NCBI RefSeq assembly: GCF_009826975.1
Contig: NZ_WUMO01000002.1
Location: 310,001 to 374,000, forward strand
DNA length: 64,000 nt
Source of the DNA: Flavobacterium sp. HBTb2-11-1
GTDB lineage: Bacteria > Bacteroidota > Bacteroidia > Flavobacteriales > Flavobacteriaceae
Reading direction: 5' to 3'
Shown: positions 30,260 to 39,467 of the stretch, one piece after another
Position numbering within the stretch: position 1 is the first letter of the stretch
How the letters are laid out: each line of letters begins with the position of its first letter
Notes under the pieces: generated by a model
What the model was told of the DNA's origin: nothing
Database searches by the model: none
Seen by the model: the letters and a program-made list of their open reading frames with translations, nothing else
Program-made: the position numbers and the translations under genes

Positions 30260-32983
30260 TTAAGTTCGAAACTCCTTTGGAGACAAATTATATTTGTTTT
30301 TGAATGATGTAGAGAAATAGTTCGGCGTCGAAAAACCACAGGAATAAGCAATTTCCGAAATGGTAAGTGTAGTATTTTTCAGCAATTCCTTGGCTTTTTC
30401 CAATCTAATATTATTAATATAATCACTAATATTGACATTTAGCAATGCTTTCATTTTTCGATATAATTGTACCCTTGAAATATTTAGATTTTCAGCAAGT
30501 TCTTCCACTGAAAATGATGAATTATCCAAATTTTCAGAAATTAGATCATTGATTTTTTTAATAAAATCCCTGTCCTGCGCGCCGAATCCCAGCTCTTCAA
30601 CTTTATTGAGGTTATTGGTATAATAATATCTTATTTTTTCACGATTGAAAAGAAGCCCTTTTATAGATTCTTTTAAAACTTTTAAATTAAAAGGTTTGGT
30701 CAAAAACAAATCAGCATTGGCTTGAAGCGCTTTCACAAAAGAATTGTCATCATCTTGAGCCGTAAGAATTATAGTTGGAATATGTGAGGTACGGGTATCT
30801 TTCTTTAAAATCTCACAAATTTCAAAACCGCTTAATTCAGGCAGATTTAAATCACAGATAATAATATCAGGTATAAGATCAAAAGCAGTTTCGATGGCCT
30901 TAGTTCCATTGCATTTTATTACGTTGTAATTGGGTTCGAGTTTTAAAGTTATAAAATCAAGAAGGTCGACATTATCTTCGATAATTAATATTGTATGTTT
31001 CTCTTCGTCTGATTTCAATTCCTCAGTCCTTTGAATATCAATATCTAGATAGTCATAATCATTATTAGTGATAAAAGCCGATTCATCACTGACAATTGAA
31101 TTTTCAGTTAAATGATCCTTCCCCAGCTTGATGGTTATGATAAATTCAGTTCCATTTTTGGAAAATACCTCGATTTTGCCATGGTGAAGATCAATAAAAT
31201 TTTTTGAAAGGCTAAGTCCGATTCCAGAACTGTTCTTATAATTATTTGAACCCTGGTAAAAGGAACTAAACACTTCTTTGATCTCATTGTCAGGAATACC
31301 CATTCCTGAATCCTTAATACTAATTTTAAACGAATTATCCTCAGTACTTTTAAATATTGAAACATAAATGCTGCCATTGTCCGGAGTAAATTTAAAGGCA
31401 TTGGAAAGCAGGTTGAAATAAACCTTATCCATAAGGTTTCTGTCTATAAATGCCTCGATTTGCTCATGACTTGATTTAAAAGTATAATTGATATTCCTTC
31501 TGGTCGCCTCTCTTGCAAATTCTTTGAAAATTTCCTTGGAGAAACTTACGACATTGGTCAGTGCCGGATTGAAATTGAATTTCTTTTCCTCAATTTTTCT
31601 GTAATCCAGCAATTGATTTATTAATCGCAGCAGCCTTCTTGAATTATTATGGATCAAATAAAAATCTTTCTTGTTCGTTTCCGCAATTATAGATTTGTCA
31701 GAAGTTACCGAATCAATAGCGTTCATGATAAGCGTCAATGGAGTTTTGAATTCATGCGATAAACCGGTAAAAAAATTCAGTTTGTCCTCATTGCTGATTT
31801 TCAGCTGATTTGCAAAGGTTTCAATTTCATTTCTCTGGCTCAGGATTTTCTCATTTGTATCTTCAAGCAGCTTCTTTTTTCTTAAAATAGTAACCGCTGA
31901 ATAAACACTATAAATGGCAAGGCTCAAAATTACAAGCAAAAAGAAGGTCAATAGCCTTGTCAGATTATACTGAGTAGTAAAAGCTATTTCCTGCTTTTTG
32001 ATGGTATTTTGCTGCAATTCAATATCGGTCTGCTGTTGGGTAATTTTATCAAATTGATTGATCATGATATCAGCGTTAAGCGAATCAATTACAATTGTTG
32101 TCAATTTATTATACTTAGGCACTTTTTCTCCTTTCAATATTTCAAGCGCCATTCTCAATGCTTCACTTCCACCGGTAGGATATAAAATAGAAGCAGCCAG
32201 AACCCCATCCTTTACCAGATGAATACCGCCATTGGGGCCATTCAAACCATCAACTCCTATAAATTTTATTCGGTTTTCCAATCCCCTCTTGCGCGCCACT
32301 TTCCAAGCCTGATTTGCAATATTGTCATTAAATGCAAATACATAATTTATGCCTGGATTTTTTTCTAAGAGCATTTCAAACTCTTTTTCAGGCAGCCCCT
32401 TCTTGGTTCCATCCAAGCGGCCGACAACAGAGACTCCTGGAAATCTTTTTATAACTTCATTAAAACCTTGTGTACGTTCTTTCCCGGGAGATGTATCCAG
32501 ATCGGCAAATACTTCTACGACCTTGGCTCTTTCTTTAGAATTTGAAATTAAATATTTTGCCGCCAGACGGCCTACCTCCAAATTGTCCGCCCCCAAATAA
32601 GTGGTAAACTGGTCTGTATTAATTTTTCTGTCGACAAGAATTACAGGTATATTTTTCTGATATGCCTTCTCGATAATTGGAGTCAGGGCATTGCTTTCCA
32701 ATGGTGAAATGATAATGGCATCCATACCGTCATCTATCATTTTTTGAATCTGCTGAATTTGTTTCTCTGAATTCCTGTCCGCGTTGTAAATTGTCAGGTC
32801 TACCTCAGGATAAAGCGAAGCTTCCAATTTCATAGAATAATCCATAGCAACCCTCCACTGATCTCCACTTATGCATTGTGAAAAACCAATTTTTTTTCTA
32901 TGATTTTGAGCAGTATCTCTATTACAAGATAAACAAGCGAAAAATAAAAGTAGAACGAGAATATTTTTCATCCAATTCAGCAT
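30260..32983 (-). CDS. Hybrid two-component system regulator with periplasmic sugar-binding domain
   Basis: 907 residues from the ATG at 32983 (33007 would be TTG). Signal/anchor with Cys at LSCNRD, periplasmic ribose-binding-protein-like domain (about 30-305; KIGFSQCISGDQWR, GADNLEVGRLAAKYL), a single membrane helix (about 343-367), HisKA with His410 (GLSHEFKTPLTL), HATPase (NAFKF, DSGMGIP, GIGLSL), a receiver with phospho-acceptor Asp711 (IIICDLNLPELSG), and an AraC-type double helix-turn-helix at the C-terminus. The layout is that of the B. thetaiotaomicron fructan regulator BT1754, which binds fructose directly (established knowledge). It probably activates the fructan locus on sensing fructose. 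Confidence 0.94.
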   Translation of the reverse strand: MLNWMKNILVLLLFFACLSCNRDTAQNHRKKIGFSQCISGDQWRVAMDYSMKLEASLYPEVDLTIYNADRNSEKQIQQIQKMIDDGMDAIIISPLESNALTPIIEKAYQKNIPVILVDRKINTDQFTTYLGADNLEVGRLAAKYLISNSKERAKVVEVFADLDTSPGKERTQGFNEVIKRFPGVSVVGRLDGTKKGLPEKEFEMLLEKNPGINYVFAFNDNIANQAWKVARKRGLENRIKFIGVDGLNGPNGGIHLVKDGVLAASILYPTGGSEALRMALEILKGEKVPKYNKLTTIVIDSLNADIMINQFDKITQQQTDIELQQNTIKKQEIAFTTQYNLTRLLTFFLLVILSLAIYSVYSAVTILRKKKLLEDTNEKILSQRNEIETFANQLKISNEDKLNFFTGLSHEFKTPLTLIMNAIDSVTSDKSIIAETNKKDFYLIHNNSRRLLRLINQLLDYRKIEEKKFNFNPALTNVVSFSKEIFKEFAREATRRNINYTFKSSHEQIEAFIDRNLMDKVYFNLLSNAFKFTPDNGSIYVSIFKSTEDNSFKISIKDSGMGIPDNEIKEVFSSFYQGSNNYKNSSGIGLSLSKNFIDLHHGKIEVFSKNGTEFIITIKLGKDHLTENSIVSDESAFITNNDYDYLDIDIQRTEELKSDEEKHTILIIEDNVDLLDFITLKLEPNYNVIKCNGTKAIETAFDLIPDIIICDLNLPELSGFEICEILKKDTRTSHIPTIILTAQDDDNSFVKALQANADLFLTKPFNLKVLKESIKGLLFNREKIRYYYTNNLNKVEELGFGAQDRDFIKKINDLISENLDNSSFSVEELAENLNISRVQLYRKMKALLNVNISDYINNIRLEKAKELLKNTTLTISEIAYSCGFSTPNYFSTSFKNKYNLSPKEFRT

Positions 32984-33007
32984 AATGTGAGTCTTTTTAG
33001 ACAACAA

Positions 33008-33335
33008 AAAAGTTTTGTAACAAAAATAAACATAAAGAGCAGTAATTTTAAATAATGCAAAAAATTATAACTATAAAATTTACAATCATTAATTTAAAGC
33101 ATTCAATAATTACATTATTCATAGTTTAACGGTTCGAAATTAGTTTTTTTTACATAAAAAGAATTATAAAATTGATTCAATACAGTATAGTTAAGTTACA
33201 TTGAATTATATAATTTCTGTTATTGTAAGGGATTTTCCACGAAATAGTCCATCAAGTTTCTTATGTCCATTAGTATTTTAAAATGAAAACAAAAACAGAT
33301 CTTTAAATGTTAAAAAATTAGATATGAATTCCATC
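33008..33335. other. AT-rich intergenic region upstream of the hybrid regulator
   Basis: No gene, hairpin or terminator I can support. It separates the fructan locus from repeat copy A3 and the defence-like island. Confidence 0.4.
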
Positions 33336-33457
33336 AATCCCCAACGGGACATCCAAACCAAATTGATAATACCAATGAAAGACAGACACTACATATAGAA
33401 AGCCAATCTCTTCAAATCATCCAAAAATGATGTTGAAATTTGTCCTGTCCCTCTCAC
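33336..33457 (+). repeat. Structured border repeat, copy A3
   Basis: Left arm AATCCCCAACGGGACA, right arm TGTCCTGTCC; the inner stem uses G-U pairs. The end reads CTCAC in place of the GTCAC of the other copies. It is the left border of the defence-like island; copy A4 at 44.5 kb is the right border. Confidence 0.78.
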
Positions 33458-33466
33458 TACTAAAAA

Positions 33467-33498
33467 AACGTTAAAACTTAGGTTTTAGCGTTTTTTTT
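33467..33498 (+). terminator. Terminator hairpin after copy A3
   Basis: Stem AACGTTAAAAC / GTTTTAGCGTT (one mismatch) plus eight T. The stem sequence is unlike the hairpins of the other copies, so the hairpin is kept as a structure while its sequence differs. Confidence 0.68.
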
Positions 33499-33670
33499 AT
33501 GCTTTTCATGTAGTTTTTTATACGTTTTATCCTACTTAAATACACGGTTTAGACATCCTGTTGAGGTGACTAGTCAGGATTTAAACCAAACTTAACATAC
33601 TAATTTACAGACATAAAAACATTCAACTTATCTTTATATTAAGAATAATTTAACACTGAAAAACTAAATT

Positions 33671-33856
33671 ATGAATTATAGAGATGAGCAAAACAAGGGA
33701 AAAATATCTCCAGAAAAGGCACAGAAAATGCTTAAAAAGGAAGGAATGAATGTAACAGTTGAGCAGGCAGAAGAAATATTATACTTTCTCCGACTGATAG
33801 CAAATATTCATATTGTAAAATTTATCGAGAAGAACAAAACGACTGAAAAAAACTAG
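33671..33856 (+). CDS. Small helical protein, 61 aa
   Basis: MNYRDEQNKGKISPEKAQKM start, then a second amphipathic helix (VTVEQAEEILYFLRLIANIHIVKFI). The pattern (I-P-E-A...LLKKEG..VT.EQA..IL.FL..LA) is one I recall from small Bacteroidota proteins near mobile DNA, but I cannot name a family. It is the first gene after repeat A3 and is closed by a strong terminator. Confidence 0.6.
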   Translation: MNYRDEQNKGKISPEKAQKMLKKEGMNVTVEQAEEILYFLRLIANIHIVKFIEKNKTTEKN

Positions 33857-33916
33857 ATGTCTCGTCACAAGCACTTGATTGCTATATTTTAAATCAATAA
33901 GTATTTCTTAATCTGG

Positions 33917-33961
33917 TATATAATTAAAAAGAAGGCTAAAAGCCTTCTTTTTAATTATATA
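33917..33961. terminator. Bidirectional terminator, 21-bp perfect stem
   Basis: The arms at 33917-33937 and 33941-33961 are exact complements with a 3-base loop; the core is AAAAAGAAGGCT / AGCCTTCTTTTT, with A and T tracts on both sides. It lies between the convergent 61-aa gene and the MBL pseudogene and would stop both. Confidence 0.88.
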
Positions 33962-34029
33962 CAGCCATCTTCAATTTTTATTGTGATAAATAAAGTTAGA
34001 TTAGATTTTATCGAATTTTAGAAACAATA

Positions 34030-34493
34030 TTATTTTATTTCAATCTGCAAATATTTTCCTTCTTGATTCCTGCCAAAATCAATATAGATTTCACCATCGG
34101 AATTAGTTGTCAATAAATTTCTTTTAACCTTCTGTCCCTTTTGATGCACCCTCCACCCTCTTGACATTGAGGAATATTTGGCATTAGCACTCGTGTCACA
34201 CAAAGAACCGTCTGAAATTATGGTAACACGGGCCTGTGCAGAGAGACAAGGTTAAATTTATCTAAGTTGAGAATGTCATCAATATGATCACGATGCGGAT
34301 GGGTAATAACTAGATAATGAATATCTCTAATTTTGTAATGGCCATACAAGGTTTCTAATGGACTGCGGTCCTCACTGTTCTCAGAGTAATCTCCTCTACC
34401 CAGATCATAAACCAGATTTTTATTATTTGGTGTTCTTACAAAAATTGCATTTCCATGCTTCACGTCCCATACACGTACTTTTAAGTTTCCCAT
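34030..34493 (-). pseudogene. Decayed ComEC-like metallo-beta-lactamase gene (internal deletion)
   Basis: The first 80-odd codons from the ATG at 34493 read as an MBL-fold N-terminus (VWDVKHGNAIFVRTP, then ITHPHRDHIDD with the metal motif) and then run into a stop at 34218. In another frame the same strand continues as a convincing MBL C-terminus (RVTIISDGSLCD, KYSSMSRGW, ending YLQIEIK before the stop at 34030). The middle, about 150-200 residues with the other metal ligands, is missing. So this is a frame-shifting internal deletion in a third MBL gene of this island. Only the remnants remain; a function is unlikely. Confidence 0.75.
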
Positions 34494-34713
34494 ATCTTTA
34501 AGATTTAAAAAGTAAAAGATTAATATTAAGTTTACGTTTTGCTATTGTATAAACCTGTTGAATTTCCCTTTGCTATACGGGTTTATACATCGCTGTTTCA
34601 TTTGTTTTCAAATCCATACCATCAATTTATATCTGTAAAAAACAATACCCTCTTACTTTATTGAACATTACATATCTAAATTCATTGAAAATACTGAACC
34701 GATTACTTGTTTT

Positions 34714-36033
34714 TTATTCTGAAGCTATTAAAATTGGGGCATACAATTTTACCTGAAGCTCAGTAATACATTCGGCATGTTTAACCAAAGCGTCTATCTG
34801 CTTGATCTCAAGCTTTGTCAGGTTTGTCTTTACACCTCTTGCGGTTGTCAATTCAGCATCCGTGGGTTTTTGTGTAATAATTTCAGCATATTTGATGCTA
34901 CGCATCAAACGTTCCTGGATTACATCCCATTTCTCACTGTCAATTTCAACCTGGGATATCCCATGCAGTTCTGCGACTTCCTTTAAAACTGCTCCCTTTT
35001 TTAAATTATCCATAAATCCATCAAGGCAGCTTTCTAAGTCCCATCCAAGGGACTGATAAGCTATTGACTTTTGATTAAATCTATAATTGTCGTATACATG
35101 CTGGATCATCTGATAGTTTTTTATTCTGTTCATGAAAATTTCACTGGTTCTCATAAGAAGCTGCAGCACATTATTGAAGGAACTTATCTTTGGCATCATG
35201 TTTCCGGCATCACTAACAATTATTACATCACATTCATATGAACTATTTTTTTGTGTCAGCTTATGCACACCCTGATTATCATAGACTCCTCCATCTACTA
35301 AACAGGGTCTAATGCTTTCAAAATCACTTTCATCTTGAAAATATTTTTTATCAATAAATATCGGTGTAAATGCAAACGGAACACAGGTAGAAGCAGCCAC
35401 TGCAAGAGAAATGGGAAATTGTTCAGGTTTAAATTTTATCGATTTATGCCCTTTTCCCGGATGCTCATACAATGAATCACTCATTTTGTTTTTAGAAAAA
35501 GTAAAGGGTCTCCCTGTTTCAAGATTGGTTGCATTTATCGCTATTAGCGGCGTTGGATTAAAATCTTTCAAAGCCTTTCCTTCAAAAAACCATTTAGAAT
35601 AAAGTCTGTTAATAATAGTACTGACCGGAAATATTTTAAACTGAAAAATAAGCACGCAGCATATCATAGCAATCAGAAGAAGAGTCGACACCCACGCGAA
35701 ACGTGTAAATAATAAATATAGCGATAACAAAACTATGGAAATCAAAAAGAAAGCTATGCAGATAAACCTAAAGGAAAGCAAGATTCCTTTAATTATGCTT
35801 TTTTGTACGATGGCTTTTAAACACTTTTCAAAATCTTCAAAATTTTCACCTTTCAATCCGTAACAGGCCCCAGTAATTGATCCCCCAGAAATAGTAGAAA
35901 TTACATCCACTTTTTCAAGAATTCCCATTTCACGTAACTTTCGTAATGTTCCAAGATGATAAATAGCAGCCCTGTATCCGCCTCCCGACAATGATAATCC
36001 AATCTTAAATTTTCTATCTTTTATTTTAATCAT
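34714..36033 (-). CDS. Patatin-like phospholipase with two internal membrane helices
   Basis: 439 residues from the ATG at 36033 (36039 would be TTG); the ATG overlaps the upstream stop by 8 bases (ATGATTAA). Patatin landmarks: oxyanion loop SGGGYRAA (16-23), nucleophile Ser49 in STISGGSITGA, and catalytic Asp247 in DGG. The first Gly of the GxSxG elbow is replaced (TISGG). Unusual for the family, two hydrophobic helices (about 82-106 and 114-132) interrupt the catalytic domain between nucleophile and Asp. Predicted lipid hydrolase held at the membrane; patatins (CapV and others) serve as membrane-degrading effectors in anti-phage systems, so it is the candidate effector of this operon (inference). 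Confidence 0.88.
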   Translation of the reverse strand: MIKIKDRKFKIGLSLSGGGYRAAIYHLGTLRKLREMGILEKVDVISTISGGSITGACYGLKGENFEDFEKCLKAIVQKSIIKGILLSFRFICIAFFLISIVLLSLYLLFTRFAWVSTLLLIAMICCVLIFQFKIFPVSTIINRLYSKWFFEGKALKDFNPTPLIAINATNLETGRPFTFSKNKMSDSLYEHPGKGHKSIKFKPEQFPISLAVAASTCVPFAFTPIFIDKKYFQDESDFESIRPCLVDGGVYDNQGVHKLTQKNSSYECDVIIVSDAGNMMPKISSFNNVLQLLMRTSEIFMNRIKNYQMIQHVYDNYRFNQKSIAYQSLGWDLESCLDGFMDNLKKGAVLKEVAELHGISQVEIDSEKWDVIQERLMRSIKYAEIITQKPTDAELTTARGVKTNLTKLEIKQIDALVKHAECITELQVKLYAPILIASE

Positions 36034-38284
36034 ATACAAAAGGTATTATTTTATTTTTTGTTACAATTACAGCACAGGTAGGAATTGGAATCTGCTTGTT
36101 TATCGCCTGCAGTTTCTCAATGGAAACCATATCCTGACCGCTTAATGTTTCCAAATTCATTGGATGTGTATGCCACTCCCCTACGTAGCCGATAACCTGC
36201 CCTGTCTGGTACTTTATATCATCAACCAGATTTGCAAGACCTTCAATACCGCGGTTAAAAGCCACAGGAGAACTCGTGCTGTCAGCCGGCTGCTCAATTA
36301 CATCATAGATATGCAGCGTTTTTGTTTTGTAACTCGCAATACCAATCAGTATGCCGCCAGTTTCATTGGGCACATGTGAATTGCAGAGATCCAGCAGTTT
36401 CCTGCTGAGACCCGACAAAAATCTTAACGTCCAAAAGCTATCATTTTTACTTTCGTAAACTTCAAACGGTTCCACACAATACCTCTTATTCGAAATCTTT
36501 GGAAAATTATCCGCAGATTTCCTGAAAACATTTAGATAAATAAATCCACTTTTCAAAAAATCCTCAAAAGGGTAAGCTGCAAGAACTTGCGAGAATGCGG
36601 CGCCATGGAAGCTTATTAAATCATCAGCCATTACATTGGTAACCGAACTGCATCCCATCCCGATATCTAAAACATCCTGCTCTCTATCTGCATCTCCTAT
36701 CCGCCAATATGCCAACTCTGAATTCTCAACTGCTAAATAACAGGCCAAATAGATAAGATCATCCATTCTCGGGTTATTGGCTGAACCTTGTAAGTATAAT
36801 AATCCAATCTCACCGCCATCAACAATTTCACATTTAGCGTAACGAGCATTTATTACATCCTGCCTCTCAATGAGATTATGCATCACACCAGGGCTGGCCG
36901 TTGAATCTACTATCAGTTTATACTTTGCAACCTCTTCGTTTTTAACAAAAGATATCGGCCTATCAAAAAAAACAAAATTATTTGTTGCATCAAGTTCATA
37001 AAATGCTTTTATTTCCTCAACAACAGCTTGCGATTTTTTTCGGCCCACATGATTTGAAAATAAGACATGTCTTCCAATATTATGCTGCTGGAAACTATCA
37101 TGATCAACAACACCAAGTACATTTTTACCGGAGCGGGCATCGTGCATAATTATTTTCGATCCCAGTGAACCTGCTCCAACATATAAAGTTTCTGCCAATC
37201 TTGTTTCATTACTTAATGATGATGCCAGCTCTGCCGTAAAAGGCTGGGAATGGGAGGAAATACAAACCCCTTCCTCATCATTAACCAATCCGCTAAAATC
37301 ATCGTTTAAGATGAGAGTGTAGGTAAAGAATTCATAAGTTCCCTCATACCCAATCACTTTATAAGGTCTCTTAATTGCATGAGTCATCACTAGAAGTGAT
37401 CTCAAAGGCACATTACCCGCTTTTAAAGCTGATAACATTTCAGCAATATCAATTCCTCTAATCTTTAAAAACCCTTTCAGTTCCCCATAATTAGCCGGCA
37501 GATTTGTAAAATATGCCGGTTCTTCATTCTGATCAGGATCCCATATCAAAAGAGAATAAAATGGAAGTACTTTACTGTTATGATCCCTGCTTTTATTTTC
37601 GACTTTTGATATTGCCTCCCTAAATTTGTCAAGACTGATAAAGGGGATGTCCGAAATTGATTTGAAAGCCCTCTCATTTTCTGCTTCTCCAGTATAAGCG
37701 GAACTTAAAATAAGCGCCAGTGGGTAACTGTCTACAAATCTTCGATTCTCACTCACTATATCTCTGAAAGTCTCATATTTGAAAACATGTTTTCCCAGTG
37801 ATGTATTCAGACGAACGGGATCAAACTCGTTATTGTCTGTTACAAGGGTTCCAGTCGCTGCCTTGAAAAACCATTGAGCCGCAATTATTAGCAAATCTCC
37901 AATGGTCTTAGTTGCAAACCACTCGTTCAAACTTCCGCGAACCAAACACAATACAGCCGGTTTCCCTTCATCTGAATAATACAGATGAGGGAGCCTGCTT
38001 TTAGGAAATGTCTTTCTGTCAGACATAATCAACGGTGCAGCCTCTGGATATCTATGCAAAGCTATCTTTACCAGTATTGGTTCGACAGCTAATATATTAT
38101 TATCTATAGAACCGCGTGCAGGAAGGGAAACATTATAACTTGCCGCAATTACAATGTGATGCTCATCCCAGACAAATACCTGTAGAGAGGGATCGTTAAA
38201 ATACGCTTTGACCTGTTCTACTGCTTCAGCAGTTTTAGCACTCAGCTGCCCGCTGTATGCTTCTAAATGGATACTATACTGCAT
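36026..38284 (-). CDS. Single-chain E2-E1-JAB ubiquitin-type enzyme
   Basis: 752 residues. N-terminal E2-like domain: His100 and Cys113 in LPHLYYSDEGKPAVLCLVRG match the H...CL pattern of E2 domains in CBASS Cap2. A linker domain follows (about 160-360). E1/ThiF domain: nucleotide loop VGAGSLGS (369-376), Asp394/Asp396, Arg405, and candidate catalytic Cys545 in GMGCSSVTNVMADDL. C-terminal JAB/JAMM isopeptidase: Glu641 (ETGGILIG), His705 and His707 (EWHTHP), Ser715 and Asp718, spacing exactly HxHx10D. So activation, transfer and removal of a peptide tag are all in one chain. Related multi-domain fusions near MBL genes have been described by Aravind's group (established knowledge, from memory). 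The start overlaps the MBL stop by one base (TGATG). Confidence 0.92.
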   Translation of the reverse strand: MQYSIHLEAYSGQLSAKTAEAVEQVKAYFNDPSLQVFVWDEHHIVIAASYNVSLPARGSIDNNILAVEPILVKIALHRYPEAAPLIMSDRKTFPKSRLPHLYYSDEGKPAVLCLVRGSLNEWFATKTIGDLLIIAAQWFFKAATGTLVTDNNEFDPVRLNTSLGKHVFKYETFRDIVSENRRFVDSYPLALILSSAYTGEAENERAFKSISDIPFISLDKFREAISKVENKSRDHNSKVLPFYSLLIWDPDQNEEPAYFTNLPANYGELKGFLKIRGIDIAEMLSALKAGNVPLRSLLVMTHAIKRPYKVIGYEGTYEFFTYTLILNDDFSGLVNDEEGVCISSHSQPFTAELASSLSNETRLAETLYVGAGSLGSKIIMHDARSGKNVLGVVDHDSFQQHNIGRHVLFSNHVGRKKSQAVVEEIKAFYELDATNNFVFFDRPISFVKNEEVAKYKLIVDSTASPGVMHNLIERQDVINARYAKCEIVDGGEIGLLYLQGSANNPRMDDLIYLACYLAVENSELAYWRIGDADREQDVLDIGMGCSSVTNVMADDLISFHGAAFSQVLAAYPFEDFLKSGFIYLNVFRKSADNFPKISNKRYCVEPFEVYESKNDSFWTLRFLSGLSRKLLDLCNSHVPNETGGILIGIASYKTKTLHIYDVIEQPADSTSSPVAFNRGIEGLANLVDDIKYQTGQVIGYVGEWHTHPMNLETLSGQDMVSIEKLQAINKQIPIPTCAVIVTKNKIIPFVYD

Positions 38285-39450
38285 CAGCCCTGAGAAATTA
38301 TCGATGACGCAGCACCGCTTCCTCCGGCAGAAGTAGCTGCTCCAGAAATTTTTTGCTTAAAAGCCCTTGCAGGACCATTTTTAGTGATTTCGAAAACAAT
38401 TGGTTCCGGTTTTGATTCTTTAGGCTCAACAGCCGTATTTAGAAATTTTTCCTTTGATTCAATTTTTTTAATATACTCAACCTTTGCATCATAATACGGC
38501 GGATTATCATCATTGTTTACGATTTTTTTACTGGAAGCAATAACAAAAGCTCCTGGTTTTGCATAATCAAGTGCCTCCAGAGAGGTCTCAATTACCTCGT
38601 CTTTGTCAGTATCATTGAAAAATGTCCAAGAGCAGTGATGAGGAGCCATAAACAAATCCCAATCCAATGCTTTTTCCGTTTTATCATTTCCATATCTAGT
38701 GGTTCTATCAATTATCTGTTTCCAGGTACTATGATCGGAATCACCTCCAAAAATGGCCTGACACGAAAATACCGTATCCCAAGAATTTTCTTTGAATCTT
38801 GCCTGAAAAACAATACTTGCCGAATTTTTATCTTTTTCAGGAGAATCTAAATGAATTTTGAATGGAGCATGAATAAAAATTGAAAACTTATCCTGCACCC
38901 TGTCATTAAAGCTAACGACTACCTCACCAGGTTTTGAACGCAGATCATCCAAATCATCATATTTTTTACTTCCGTCATAACCGATTATTCGAATCCTGTT
39001 TCCAGGAAGGTCCTTTTTTAGATCTCCTTTTCTATGCAGTTCTAATCTCCGTTCCGCCTCTTGCTGGTAAGCATCTTCATCCTCATTACTGTACTGCTCA
39101 GCAATCATTGGCGAGAACCACATAGCATCAACTCTGATAAGATTTTTGTCTTTATCTGCCTTCGAATAATCTCCCGGAGCTCCCGTGTAGAAATTCTTTT
39201 TAAATCCACGGCAATGGTCATGATCGCCATGGGTAAGAATAAAAACGTCCAAATACGGAATGCCATCAGAATCTTTCTTTATAGATTCCAATAGTTCTGT
39301 ATGAACATCACATAATTGATCATCTTCCTTTGCGGACTCTCTAATATTACAGTCGATAAGTATTCTTGTTCCATCTTCCAGCGTAATAAGGGACTGGTCT
39401 CCATTGCAAACAGGAAAATATGTAATTGAATTTTTAAGAGCACTACTCAT
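38284..39450 (-). CDS. Metallo-beta-lactamase-fold protein of the E2-E1-JAB operon
   Basis: 388 residues. ComEC-type MBL hydrolase: THGDHDHC (73-80) with the HxDxDH metal motif, GGDSDH and APHHCSW further on for the other ligands. The C-terminal ~25 residues are a low-complexity Gly/Ala/Ser tail (KISGAATSAGGSGAASSIISQG) that ends in Gly. No ubiquitin-like protein is encoded nearby, so this tail is the obvious candidate for the peptide activated by the E1 and trimmed by the JAB domain, by analogy to Cap2/Cap3 acting on a CD-NTase C-terminus (inference). First gene of the operon; unusually for this phylum, it has a strong Shine-Dalgarno (AAAGGAGG, 8 bases before the ATG). Confidence 0.88.
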   Translation of the reverse strand: MSSALKNSITYFPVCNGDQSLITLEDGTRILIDCNIRESAKEDDQLCDVHTELLESIKKDSDGIPYLDVFILTHGDHDHCRGFKKNFYTGAPGDYSKADKDKNLIRVDAMWFSPMIAEQYSNEDEDAYQQEAERRLELHRKGDLKKDLPGNRIRIIGYDGSKKYDDLDDLRSKPGEVVVSFNDRVQDKFSIFIHAPFKIHLDSPEKDKNSASIVFQARFKENSWDTVFSCQAIFGGDSDHSTWKQIIDRTTRYGNDKTEKALDWDLFMAPHHCSWTFFNDTDKDEVIETSLEALDYAKPGAFVIASSKKIVNNDDNPPYYDAKVEYIKKIESKEKFLNTAVEPKESKPEPIVFEITKNGPARAFKQKISGAATSAGGSGAASSIISQG

Positions 39451-39458
39451 ATTGTAAT

Positions 39459-39467
39459 CCTCCTTTC
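39459..39467 (-). promoter_or_regulatory. Strong Shine-Dalgarno before the MBL gene
   Basis: The minus strand reads GAAAGGAGG, then 8 bases, then ATG. Flavobacteria rarely use such sites, so this one stands out and decides the start at 39450. It may reflect foreign origin of the operon or a need for high early translation. Confidence 0.75.

Noticed and set aside
34714..39450. Type II CBASS operon
   Set aside because: E1, E2 and JAB domains and a patatin recall CBASS, but no CD-NTase (cyclase) gene is present; the first gene is an MBL-fold protein.
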